This document shows, piece by piece, positions 1 through 7,600 of a stretch of 32,830 bases of DNA. The stretch comes from a virus. The DNA is taken from positions 1 to 32,830 of IMG/VR virus record IMGVR_UViG_3300042731_004793. The stretch is one strand, 5' to 3'. Under the pieces are notes generated by a model that was given only the letters and a program-made list of their open reading frames with translations, had not been told where the DNA came from and made no database searches. The stretch's first letter is position 1, and every line of letters begins with the position of its first letter. The translations under genes and the position numbers were made by a program.

Positions 1-98
1 TGTCGGCCCGTATGAACACGCGAGTGATCGCGATGCTGACTGCTGATTACGCAGTACGGCATCCGGTGTCGTTCGCGTTCAACAACGATGGCGTCTAA
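1..98 (+). CDS. 3' end of a gene in the capsid region (possibly major capsid protein)
   Basis: Only the last 31 codons are present, in the frame whose first full codon is at 3-5, ending at TAA 96-98. The tail of the protein reads ...ADYAVRHPVSFAFNNDGV. The next genes are head-tail joining, tail terminator and tail tube proteins in lambda-like order, so the preceding gene is expected to encode the major capsid or a head decoration protein. The residues visible are too few to assign a family from sequence alone. A hairpin directly after the stop could separate this gene's transcript from the next one, as often seen after highly expressed capsid genes. Confidence 0.6.
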   Translation, partial: SARMNTRVIAMLTADYAVRHPVSFAFNNDGV

Positions 99-124
99 TC
101 CTGACGTTATCGGCTAAATGGGGT

Positions 125-150
125 GGCCCCGTTATTCGGGGCCGCTCTTT
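125..150 (+). terminator. Hairpin after capsid-region gene, weak terminator
   Basis: A perfect 7-bp stem GGCCCCG (125-131) / CGGGGCC (137-143) encloses the loop TTATT and is followed by GCTCTTT. The U-tract is poor, so termination would be partial. It lies between the stop at 98 and the SD (AAGGAG) of the next gene. Confidence 0.5.
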
Positions 151-163
151 CGAAGGAGCAGAA

Positions 164-400
164 ATGGCGAACGAAGTCGAAGTACCAGAAGAGCCGCCGG
201 TTTACGTGCAGCCCCATCACCTCAAGACCATGAAAAAGGTAGAGGGCAAATGGATCAACACGGAAGATAAAAAGGCGCGAGTATCGAAAGAGGACCGAGA
301 GGCACACCGCTACCGTATGGAAGCGCAAGGGCTGGACCCGGAAAAGTACCCACAGGCTGTGCCGAAGAAAAGCGCCGGCGCGAGTAAGTCGAGCGCATGA
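164..400 (+). CDS. Small hydrophilic protein between capsid and head-tail joining genes
   Basis: A 78-residue protein with a good SD (AAGGAG, about 7 nt before ATG 164). It is highly charged, with an acidic N-terminus (ANEVEVPEEPP), a Lys/Arg-rich centre and a Ser/Ala/Lys tail; no membrane segment or cysteine is seen. Its place between the capsid-region gene and an FII-like gene is where lambda carries FI, a small head-assembly/packaging accessory protein, but there is no recognisable sequence similarity to FI, so that parallel is only positional. The stop overlaps the next start (ATGA at 397-400), suggesting translational coupling. Confidence 0.75.
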   Translation: MANEVEVPEEPPVYVQPHHLKTMKKVEGKWINTEDKKARVSKEDREAHRYRMEAQGLDPEKYPQAVPKKSAGASKSSA

Positions 401-711
401 CCGCGGGCAACGCCGAGTCGGAAAGCGACCTTTCCGGGTATTTCGACCCCGGAGATTTCGGCAGAAAGATCCTGCTGCTGTCAGTGAACCGCTCGGCGTG
501 GGCCCTTTTCGACAATGAAGACGAAGAAGTGCAGCCGGAGGTCGGAGACAACCCGGTAATTGCACCGCGAACTCGAGTAACCATGATGACCTCGGATTTA
601 TCGGGCGTTGAACTCGGTGACCGAGTTGAGGTGAATGGCACAGAGTTCGAGATTACAACACGGCTCGATTCCGGCGATGGCCTGACCGTTTTGCGTCTTG
701 TCGAGGTCTGA
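397..711 (+). CDS. Head-tail joining protein, lambda gpFII-like
   Basis: A 104-residue protein resembling the FII/Phage_attach group: a variable acidic N-terminus, then a small beta-rich domain (about residues 35-104) with the pattern 'RTRVTMMTSDLSGVELGDRV' leading into 'VNGTEFEIT...DGLTVLRL'. That layout (allowed-value strand, 'L.xGD.V.V.G..Y.I', final hydrophobic strand) is typical of the protein that closes the filled capsid and forms the tail attachment surface. It is ATGA-coupled to the gene before and lies 3 nt ahead of the tail terminator candidate. The family call rests on pattern and context. Confidence 0.65.
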   Translation: MTAGNAESESDLSGYFDPGDFGRKILLLSVNRSAWALFDNEDEEVQPEVGDNPVIAPRTRVTMMTSDLSGVELGDRVEVNGTEFEITTRLDSGDGLTVLRLVEV

Positions 712-714
712 CCG

Positions 715-1152
715 ATGCATGTCCGGAACCAGATACGCGATGCCGTCGTCGCGTTGCTGACAGGGTTGCCGGAAACCGGCTCGCGAGTTTACAAGGCGCG
801 CGTATACCCGCTGCATCAGGTGCAACTGCCGGGCCTGTTGGTCTTTACCAAAGAAGAGGATTCACAACGCCTGAATCAGAACGGCGACCTTGTGCGCGAT
901 TTGGTGATTCTGGTGCAGGCGTATGTTCGAGCCACAGCGGCGATGGACGATGACATTGACCAGATTGCCGTGGAGTGCGAGGAAGCCTTAGAATCGGACC
1001 CGACGCTTTCCGGGCTGGTAAAGAATTACGCGGGAATCGGAGCCACGCGCATTTCGACCGGAGTGCAGAACGAGATGCCATACGGCGTTGGCGAATTCGA
1101 GTTTTTGTACACATACGTAACGGGCAGAACGGATAGTCAGACAGCCCTTTAA
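715..1152 (+). CDS. Tail terminator / minor tail protein U-like
   Basis: A 145-residue protein. Its first 60 residues follow the usual tail-terminator (gpU-like) plan: an N-terminal helix (RNQIRDAVVALLTGL), then 'RVY..RVYPLHQVQLPGLLVF', a strand-loop-strand in which the Pro-Gly-Leu motif is common, followed by 'RDLVILVQAYVRA' and a helix listing Asp/Glu residues. In siphoviruses this protein caps the finished tail tube and sets where polymerisation stops, and it sits between the joining protein and the tail tube gene, exactly as here. It starts 3 nt after the previous stop. Confidence 0.65.
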   Translation: MHVRNQIRDAVVALLTGLPETGSRVYKARVYPLHQVQLPGLLVFTKEEDSQRLNQNGDLVRDLVILVQAYVRATAAMDDDIDQIAVECEEALESDPTLSGLVKNYAGIGATRISTGVQNEMPYGVGEFEFLYTYVTGRTDSQTAL

Positions 1153-1167
1153 GCTGGAGAAACAGGC

Positions 1168-1575
1168 ATGACAACCTATGTGGGAAACGACGGTTACGTT
1201 GAGATCGCAGGAACCAACAATATCGGAGAGTTGAAAGCGTGGACGCTGAACCTTAGCCGAGAGTTAAAAGAGGACTCGGCGCAGGGAGACACGTTCAAGA
1301 CGTACAAGCCCGGCAAGATGGAAATCTCCGGCACGATTTCGGTGCATTTCGATCCGGGCGATGCCAATGGGCAGGAAGCGTTACAGGACGCATTGCTGAA
1401 TGGCACGTCGGTCGCGTTGAAACTGTACCCGGATGGTCAGAGCAGCGGGGACACGGAATACGACATTCCCACAGCGTTCATTACGCAGCTCACCGCGGAG
1501 TTGCCGGAAGACGAAATAATCCCGCGCGAATTTTCCTTTACGGGCCAGACGATAACTGTCGGGACCGTCGTGTAA
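1168..1575 (+). CDS. Major tail tube protein
   Basis: A 135-residue beta-rich protein with 'GNDGYVEIAGTNNIGELKAW' near the start, then 'PGKMEISGTISVHFDPGDAN' in the middle and 'PREFSFTGQTITV' near the end. This matches the tail tube fold of long-tailed phages, which polymerises into stacked hexameric rings around the tape measure. Size, the SD (CTGGAGA) and its position just before the frameshifted chaperone genes fit the lambda V position. The specific subfamily is not resolved by eye. Confidence 0.75.
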   Translation: MTTYVGNDGYVEIAGTNNIGELKAWTLNLSRELKEDSAQGDTFKTYKPGKMEISGTISVHFDPGDANGQEALQDALLNGTSVALKLYPDGQSSGDTEYDIPTAFITQLTAELPEDEIIPREFSFTGQTITVGTVV

Positions 1576-1596
1576 GCAACAAACCAAGGGTGGTAT

Positions 1597-1944
1597 ATGG
1601 CGAACAAGGAGCAGGAGAGGGTAGTACCGGACAGACCGTCAGCGGAGCAGATTCTGGTCGGGAAGTGGAAGGCACGAAAGATCCACTCTGCCTCAAAGTA
1701 TCTCGGCATCGATGTTTTCGCGGAGCCGATTTCGCTCGGTGACGAACGAAAGCTCGATGACTCGGCGAAGGACCGCATGGAAAGGCTGGCGCGAACGATC
1801 GTCGAAAAGCTGCAATACGAGGACGGAACGAAGGTATTTCGGCGCGATGAGTTACCGACCGTCTTAAACAAGATCCCGAATGGAATTGCCGCAGACATCG
1901 TGATCGAGATCGCCGGAGGCTCACAGGACGAATTGGGAAACTAA
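1597..1944 (+). CDS. Tail assembly chaperone, upstream product (gpG-like)
   Basis: A 115-residue protein starting at ATG 1597. It is mostly helical and charged and ends ...GGSQDELGN. It is the non-shifted product of the tail chaperone pair that lies between tail tube and tape measure in most siphoviruses; this product binds the tape measure during tail assembly and is absent from the virion. The identification comes from position plus the frameshift signal just before its stop codon (see the separate feature); the sequence itself is too variable to classify. The gap to the tail tube gene is 21 nt. Confidence 0.75.
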   Translation: MANKEQERVVPDRPSAEQILVGKWKARKIHSASKYLGIDVFAEPISLGDERKLDDSAKDRMERLARTIVEKLQYEDGTKVFRRDELPTVLNKIPNGIAADIVIEIAGGSQDELGN

Positions 1945-2198
1945 AACGGGACGCGGACCTATTTGCACGATACTGGCTTGCGTCCCGGCTGAGTGTGCCG
2001 ATTCAGGCGATTGACGGTTATTCGAGGTCGGAGGCTTTCCGGCATCTCGCCTTCTTCGCGCTGATGGGCGAGAATTGGTACGAGGACTGGCAAAGGGTGA
2101 AAGATGGCGCGCAACCCCAAAGCGGAAATAATTCTTTCCGCGTCCGACAAGACACGAGGGGCTTTCACCAGTCTAAACAACCGCCTTTCGCGCCTTAG
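1597..2198 (+). CDS. Tail assembly chaperone frameshift fusion (gpGT-like)
   Basis: A programmed -1 slip at 1935-1941 lets ribosomes avoid the TAA at 1942-1944 and read on in the other frame to a stop at 2196-2198. The product is join(1597..1941,1941..2198), 200 residues. The T-like extension begins LKRDADLFARYWLASRLSVP and includes 'RSEAFRHLAFFALMGENWYE', aromatic-rich as usual in T domains. The downstream frame has only an internal GTG at 1995, without a good SD, so independent initiation is less likely. It overlaps the tape measure start (2104) by 95 nt, as GT often does. Confidence 0.75.
1935..1987 (+). promoter_or_regulatory. -1 ribosomal frameshift signal: slippery heptamer plus stem
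   Basis: The heptamer G-GGA-AAC (1935-1941) is in the X-XXY-YYZ register of the upstream gene and is followed at once by TAA. Five nucleotides downstream, CGGGACGC (1947-1954) can pair perfectly with GCGTCCCG (1980-1987), an 8-bp stem with a 25-nt loop at the spacing expected for a stimulator. Lambda uses GGGAAAG at the same gene pair. Both the signal and the open -1 frame are visible; the efficiency cannot be judged. Confidence 0.85.
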
Positions 2199-4272
2199 TT
2201 CGAGACTCACCACTGCGGGAGCGATAGCCGGTGGCGCGGTCGTCGCGGGATTCGCGGCGCTCACCGCATCGCAGTACAAAGCCATCGATTCGCTGGCCAA
2301 GACCAGCGACAAGCTCGGAGTCACCACAGAGAAGTTATCGGGGCTGCGGCTTGCGGCAGAACTGACCGGAGTCAGTAGCCGAAATCTCGATCTCGGATTG
2401 CAGCGACTGACGCGGAGGATCGCGGAGGTAGCAACGCTCGGGACCGGCGCCGCGAAACCGGCACTCGAAGCCCTGAACCTGTCGGCACAAGACCTTATCC
2501 GGTTATCACCGGACGAGCAGTTTCGGGAGATCTCGAAAGCCTTAGAGGGTGTCACCAACCAGAGCGAGAAAGTCGCTCTTGCCTTTAAGCTGTTCGACAC
2601 TGAGGGCGTAGACCTTATCCGGACACTCGACCTCGGTGTGGACGGACTCGACGAGATCCAACAGAAGGCATTGGATTTTGGCATCGCTCTGAACCGCGTG
2701 GACGCGGCGAAGATCGAGATAGCCAATGACCGAATCACCGAAGCCAAAGAAGTCGCGAAAGGTGCGGCCAATGTGTTCGCGGTCGCGTTCGCTCCGGCCG
2801 TCACCGCTATAGCAACAGCGTTCATCGATTCTGCCGATGCATCTAAGGGGTTCAAAGACGAAGCCGGGTCTGCTGTAGAAACAGTGGTTCGATTGTTCGG
2901 CCTGTTGGCCGATGTGACGCAACAGGTATATCGCGGCTTGTTGGTCGTGAAGGGTGCGACCGCGCGTGTTACGGAAGCCACTGCCGATGGTGTTATCGCG
3001 TTACTGGATTTTCTCGGGCGCGATGTACCGCAGGGCTTGCTCGATGTGTCGAGGGCGGCCACCGATTCTCTGAACGAGTCGGTGAACTCCCTGCGCGCCT
3101 CGCTTGAGGCAGGCGATATTTCTGAACGGATCGACCGTATATACGCGGAGACGGAAGCAAACGTCAAAGCAAGGGCGGATCGAATCGCGGAAGCGAACGA
3201 ACGTGCTGCCGGTTCGGCACCGACCGTCGATGCAGGAGCCGAAGAGCGCAGAGCCGCTGCAGAAAAAGAGGCAGAAGAAGAACAGGACCGCCAGCAGAAA
3301 GCATTGGCGAAGCTCGAAGAGTCGCTACGATCTGAATTGGAAGCCGAGCAAGCCGCGTATCAGGAACGGCTTGCGTTGGTCCGGAACAACCTTTCGGCAG
3401 AAGGGGAAGAGGCAACCCGGCGCGCGGAGTTGCTGGAGAAAATCGAGGCAGAGCATCAGGCGAGGCTGAAAGAGATTCGAGCCGGAACGCCGGAGGCCGA
3501 AAGAAAGGCCAAGACACAGGAAGCACTGGCACGGCTCGAAGAGTCCCTACTGACCGAGTATGAAGCCGAGAAATTGGCATACGAGCGCAAGCGTGCGCTG
3601 GTCGAAGAAAACATAGAGGCCGAAGGGGAGCAGGCGGAACGAAGAGCACGTTTGCTTGAGCGCATCGAGGCCGAGCATCAGGAAAACCTTGCAGAGATCG
3701 CGCGGCGCGGGGCGGAAGACCTTGCGAGTGCAGATCAGGATAAAGAACGAACACGATTGTCGATTGCCCTAAGTTACTCGAACCGACAGCTATCGGTCGG
3801 AAGGCAACAGGGCAAGAAAATGTTCGACCTTCAAAAGAAAGTGGCGCTGGCAGAGGGGCTTGTGGATTTCCACAAGAGCGTGATGTCAGCTTACCGGCAC
3901 GGTTCGGATATTGGTGGCCCGTATGTCGGGGCCGCGTTTGCCGCAGTCGCGGCAGCGGCGCAGTTGGCCAACCTCAACCAGATCAGGAGCGCATCCTTTG
4001 GAGGTGGAGCGACGGCTGGCGGTGGCGGTAGTGGGGGCGCGGCCACAACCGTATCTAACGCGACAACGAACCTCGGCTTCCAGGAGGAACCGCAGCAGCG
4101 AAGGGACGAGGGCCGGGTGTTGCAGATCACGATCAACGGAAACCTGTATGGCGGTCAGGAGGGGCTGGTGCGGCTTGTCGATGAGATCGCGGACAGGATC
4201 AACAATGCGGATCAGGTGGTAATAGAGCCTCGATCCGCGAATGGCCAGCTTCTCACAGCGGCGGTGCGGTAA
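2104..4272 (+). CDS. Tape measure protein
   Basis: A 722-residue protein following the chaperone pair. The N-terminus (residues about 1-60) has an Ala/Gly hydrophobic stretch (GAIAGGAVVAGFAALTA), followed by 'TSDKLGVTTEKLSGLRLAAE', common in tape measures. Residues about 370-545 are Glu/Arg/Ala coiled coil with an internal 74-residue duplication. A hydrophobic segment near residues 600-625 is followed by a Gly-rich linker (FGGGATAGGGGSGG) and a C-terminal 'ITINGNLYGGQEGLVRLVDE' domain seen in many tape measures. It sets tail length; using the known ~0.15 nm per residue rule, the tail would be about 108 nm. Its stop overlaps the next start by 1 nt (TAATG). Confidence 0.93.
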   Translation: MARNPKAEIILSASDKTRGAFTSLNNRLSRLSSRLTTAGAIAGGAVVAGFAALTASQYKAIDSLAKTSDKLGVTTEKLSGLRLAAELTGVSSRNLDLGLQRLTRRIAEVATLGTGAAKPALEALNLSAQDLIRLSPDEQFREISKALEGVTNQSEKVALAFKLFDTEGVDLIRTLDLGVDGLDEIQQKALDFGIALNRVDAAKIEIANDRITEAKEVAKGAANVFAVAFAPAVTAIATAFIDSADASKGFKDEAGSAVETVVRLFGLLADVTQQVYRGLLVVKGATARVTEATADGVIALLDFLGRDVPQGLLDVSRAATDSLNESVNSLRASLEAGDISERIDRIYAETEANVKARADRIAEANERAAGSAPTVDAGAEERRAAAEKEAEEEQDRQQKALAKLEESLRSELEAEQAAYQERLALVRNNLSAEGEEATRRAELLEKIEAEHQARLKEIRAGTPEAERKAKTQEALARLEESLLTEYEAEKLAYERKRALVEENIEAEGEQAERRARLLERIEAEHQENLAEIARRGAEDLASADQDKERTRLSIALSYSNRQLSVGRQQGKKMFDLQKKVALAEGLVDFHKSVMSAYRHGSDIGGPYVGAAFAAVAAAAQLANLNQIRSASFGGGATAGGGGSGGAATTVSNATTNLGFQEEPQQRRDEGRVLQITINGNLYGGQEGLVRLVDEIADRINNADQVVIEPRSANGQLLTAAVR
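3301..3699 (+). repeat. Internal 222-bp duplication in the tape measure coiled coil
   Basis: Two in-frame copies start at 3301 and 3523. Each begins ALA(K/R)LEESL and ends near IEAEHQ; shared landmarks are 'SL..E.EAE..AY..R.AL', 'AEGE.A.RR..LLE.IEAEHQ'. The period is 74 residues. The copies have diverged at many silent and replacement sites, so the duplication is not recent. Confidence 0.85.
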
Positions 4273-4670
4273 TGGCATACGTTCAATACACGGCACAACG
4301 AAGCATCAAAGCGGGGCACTCGCAGGGGAACTCGTACAGCATTAACTTTCGTTGGGTGACGCACCAGAGGCAGCGAAGGGTGATTTCCAGCGAGAATGTA
4401 AGCCTCGGGGGGCAGGCCGAAACAATCGTGAGTCGAAGCGAAAACATTTTCGAGATCGTGACAGAGATACTTGCGGCCTCGGTAGTATCGGATTGGCGCG
4501 AGTTTATCGACAGTGTGGAAGGGGGCGAGGGGTTTGTTGTCGATCCGGATGGCACAAGCGGTTCACCTGTGTCGCCTGTTAATTGCGTGATGGTGAAAGG
4601 CTCGGGCAGCGAGGTTCGGGAAGCGGACGACACGTACCGCTACAGGTGGCTGTACCGTGAGACAGGATAA
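4272..4670 (+). CDS. Distal tail protein, small
   Basis: A 132-residue protein directly after the tape measure (1-nt overlap) and before the hub/fibre protein (14-nt overlap), the position of lambda M/L or of distal-tail adaptor genes. It contains 'NSYSINFRWVTHQRQRRVIS' followed by 'SLGGQAETIVSRSENIFEIV', then an acidic 'DSVEGGEGFVVDPDG' and 'YRYRWLYRETG' at the end. A mixed beta pattern ending in aromatic/Arg residues fits a ring-forming tail-tip component, but no family is recognised with certainty. Function is inferred from context. Confidence 0.7.
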   Translation: MAYVQYTAQRSIKAGHSQGNSYSINFRWVTHQRQRRVISSENVSLGGQAETIVSRSENIFEIVTEILAASVVSDWREFIDSVEGGEGFVVDPDGTSGSPVSPVNCVMVKGSGSEVREADDTYRYRWLYRETG

Positions 4671-7600
4671 CGCGGCCTTTTCAGAGGCGAATGCGCGGCG
4701 CACCAAAGACATTCGTTTTGTTATCGCTATCGATTGGGATGGCGGAACCACAGTAGACCGATTCACATCGCACGATGACATCTCGGGCGTTCCGGGCACG
4801 CCTATCGATGACGTAGTGCGCGGGGTGTCGGTGCTGTCCCAAAGAATACAGCCCGATAAGGCCGTAAACAGCATCGGCTCCCTGTCGTTCGAGTTGATCG
4901 ACGCAGCGGAAGCGATAACCGACCTATTCCGCACCAGACTGTCGAACCTCGATGGACTCTACGGGCGAACATGCTCGGTTTATGTCGGATATAGCGACCT
5001 TTCGTTTTCGGACTTCGTGCTGTTTCAAACACAGGTGGTCGAAGAAGCCGAATACCAGGATGGCACTTACTCGGTGCAGTGTCGAGATCGGCAGAGAGAG
5101 ACGCGCAGCGATATTCTGTCGCCTGTTACGACCACTCTGTTGCAGAGCATCACCGAGTCGAGCACAACCCTTTATCTGGCCGACACGACAGACCTTGAGG
5201 CGGTTACGCATACCGCGTCGTTTTCGGATGAAACAAGCGGGGCATGGCTTTATCTGAGGCTTTCGACCGGGGAGATCGTAAAAGTAGCCGCGGCTGACAT
5301 CGGCAGTGGTCAGGTGGACAACGTGGAGCGTGGCGCGTTGAACACTATACCGATGGAGATCGAGGTAGACACCGGCCTTGGCGCGGATCGTCGGCCAAAG
5401 GTAGAGGAATACATCTACATCGAGTTGCCGGGGCCGCAAATGGCTCTTGCCTTGATGACGGGCGCGTATGGAGGCAACACGCTGCCTGCCCATTGGCATC
5501 TCGGTATCGATCCGAGTTACGTAGCGACGACCGATTTTTCGAGTCTTGGCGATGACCTGTGGGACGGCTCGACGGGTGGTCGGATTCTGCGATTCGAGGG
5601 GCTTAAGAAGATCTCGGGCAAGAGATTTATCGAGGGGGAGATTTACCAGCTTCTCGGACTGATACCGATAATTTACGCGGACGGCACAATCGGGGTGAAG
5701 CGGCAGAATGTCGTGCTGGCCAATGCCCCGTATCAGGCATTGCTTGATTCCCGAAACGTGACGCGAGTATCCGGCCTAAAGCACGACATGACCGCGATAA
5801 TCAATCGGGTGTCGGTGCTGTGGAACTGGAACGGAGAGGACTACACACGCGAGACGTTTTTTGCCGATCAGGAAAGTGCGGCGATTCACCAGCCGCAACC
5901 CGTCCGCGAACTGAAGTTTAAGGGGCTGCATGGATCTCGGCATACCGTCGCGATAGTCACAGACCTGATTCACAACGTAGTGGACAGGTGGTCAGGGCCA
6001 CCACTTCGTTGCAGCGTTGATGTGCATCACCTGTTTAATGTGATCGAGCCGGGTGACATTGTTCGCCTCCGGATCGACGAATTACGCGACTTCTCGAACA
6101 CGAGTCAGTCGAGCGGGGGAATCGACCGATCGTTCGAGGTGCAACAGGTCACGGTCGATCACATTACCGGGCGAGTAACGCTGGAGTTATTCGGCAGTTC
6201 GAGGCTTTCCACCTTCGAAGCACCGACCGACGCGACATCGGTGCTGCCAACCGGATCTTATTCGCCGGGAGGGGCAACAGACATATCGACGTTGACCGGG
6301 TATCAGACCAGCCCGGCACGCCTGACCTCTGCGATAACGCTGACCGGCAATGCAGATATGGGCAATGCCGGGTCGATCTTTTATCACGATGGCGATTTGC
6401 AGATTGATGCAGACATCACCATTGAGGAAAACGTACAGCTTCGGATCGATGGCTACCTGACGATCAACCAGAGCGTAAGCGGGGTCGGCAATGGGCCGGT
6501 CGGTGAAGATTCGAGCACCTTCACCAATGACCTCACCGGCTGGAATAGCTATTACGCATCGCGAAACGCGGCGAACCCCGGATATTTCGGAACCACGCAG
6601 AATGATGGCGGCATCGATGTCGTGACCGCGATTACTTATCCGGCGAGATCGTTCGAAGCGCATGACGGTGGCTACGAAGAGATCACACAGGTGCCGCTGT
6701 TTAACATCGATGTGGATTCGAGTACTGGCGGTATCACCGGACTGCCGAGTGATCTGCGCGGTATCGCGGGGAGTGCGGGAGGATTCGGGAAAGAGGACTC
6801 GACCTACCAACGCGGCGGTGATGGCGGGAACGGTGGAGCCGGTCTGCTAATCATTTGTAAAGGACTCGGGTTTGGCGCGTCCGGTAACATCGACCTCGGG
6901 GGTGGCGACGGTTCAGCCGGTACTAAATTCGGCTCATACGACATTTGGAGTGGCGCGGGTGGCGGTGGAGCTCCGGGCGCGTTGCTGGTGCTTCTCGATG
7001 GCGCCGGGGTGTCGGTGCCGCAGATTCTCGGCAACTTTCAGGCGGTGCAGGGGAGCAACCCGAGATCCGGCACGCCGATGTCGGCACCGACGGTGGTCAA
7101 CGATTACGTCACCGAGATTCAGGGCAATCAACCGGCGGGCACGCGGTCGTACTTCGATGGTCAGAGCGCGGAGGATTTCACGCAGTCGGCTTACCGGGTG
7201 CAGTATCTGGTCGAGGACGTAACGCCGGAGGAAGATGACCCATACGACCCGACGCAGCCACAGGTGGTCGAGTGGACGACCTACCATGACAACGGAATCC
7301 TGTCACCGCCGTCTACACCGACCGGAGATGGAACGACCGGGGGGTGGCAGAGAGATCCGTCGCTTTTGGCTGGAGTACCCAACTGGTTTTCAATCAAAAG
7401 CTCGATCTCGGTTACGAGTGGCGTTTGGGGCACTCCGGCGCTTATTGGCGGCGAGGGTGACATCAACGCGGCATCGATCATATTTAGGCAGGCCGATCCG
7501 CCAGCCTCGCCAGAAGAGGGCTGGATTTGGATCGATACCGACGACACTTTTGTGTATCGGTACAACGGTGCCACGTGGGACCCGGTTGCTGCGCTCGATG

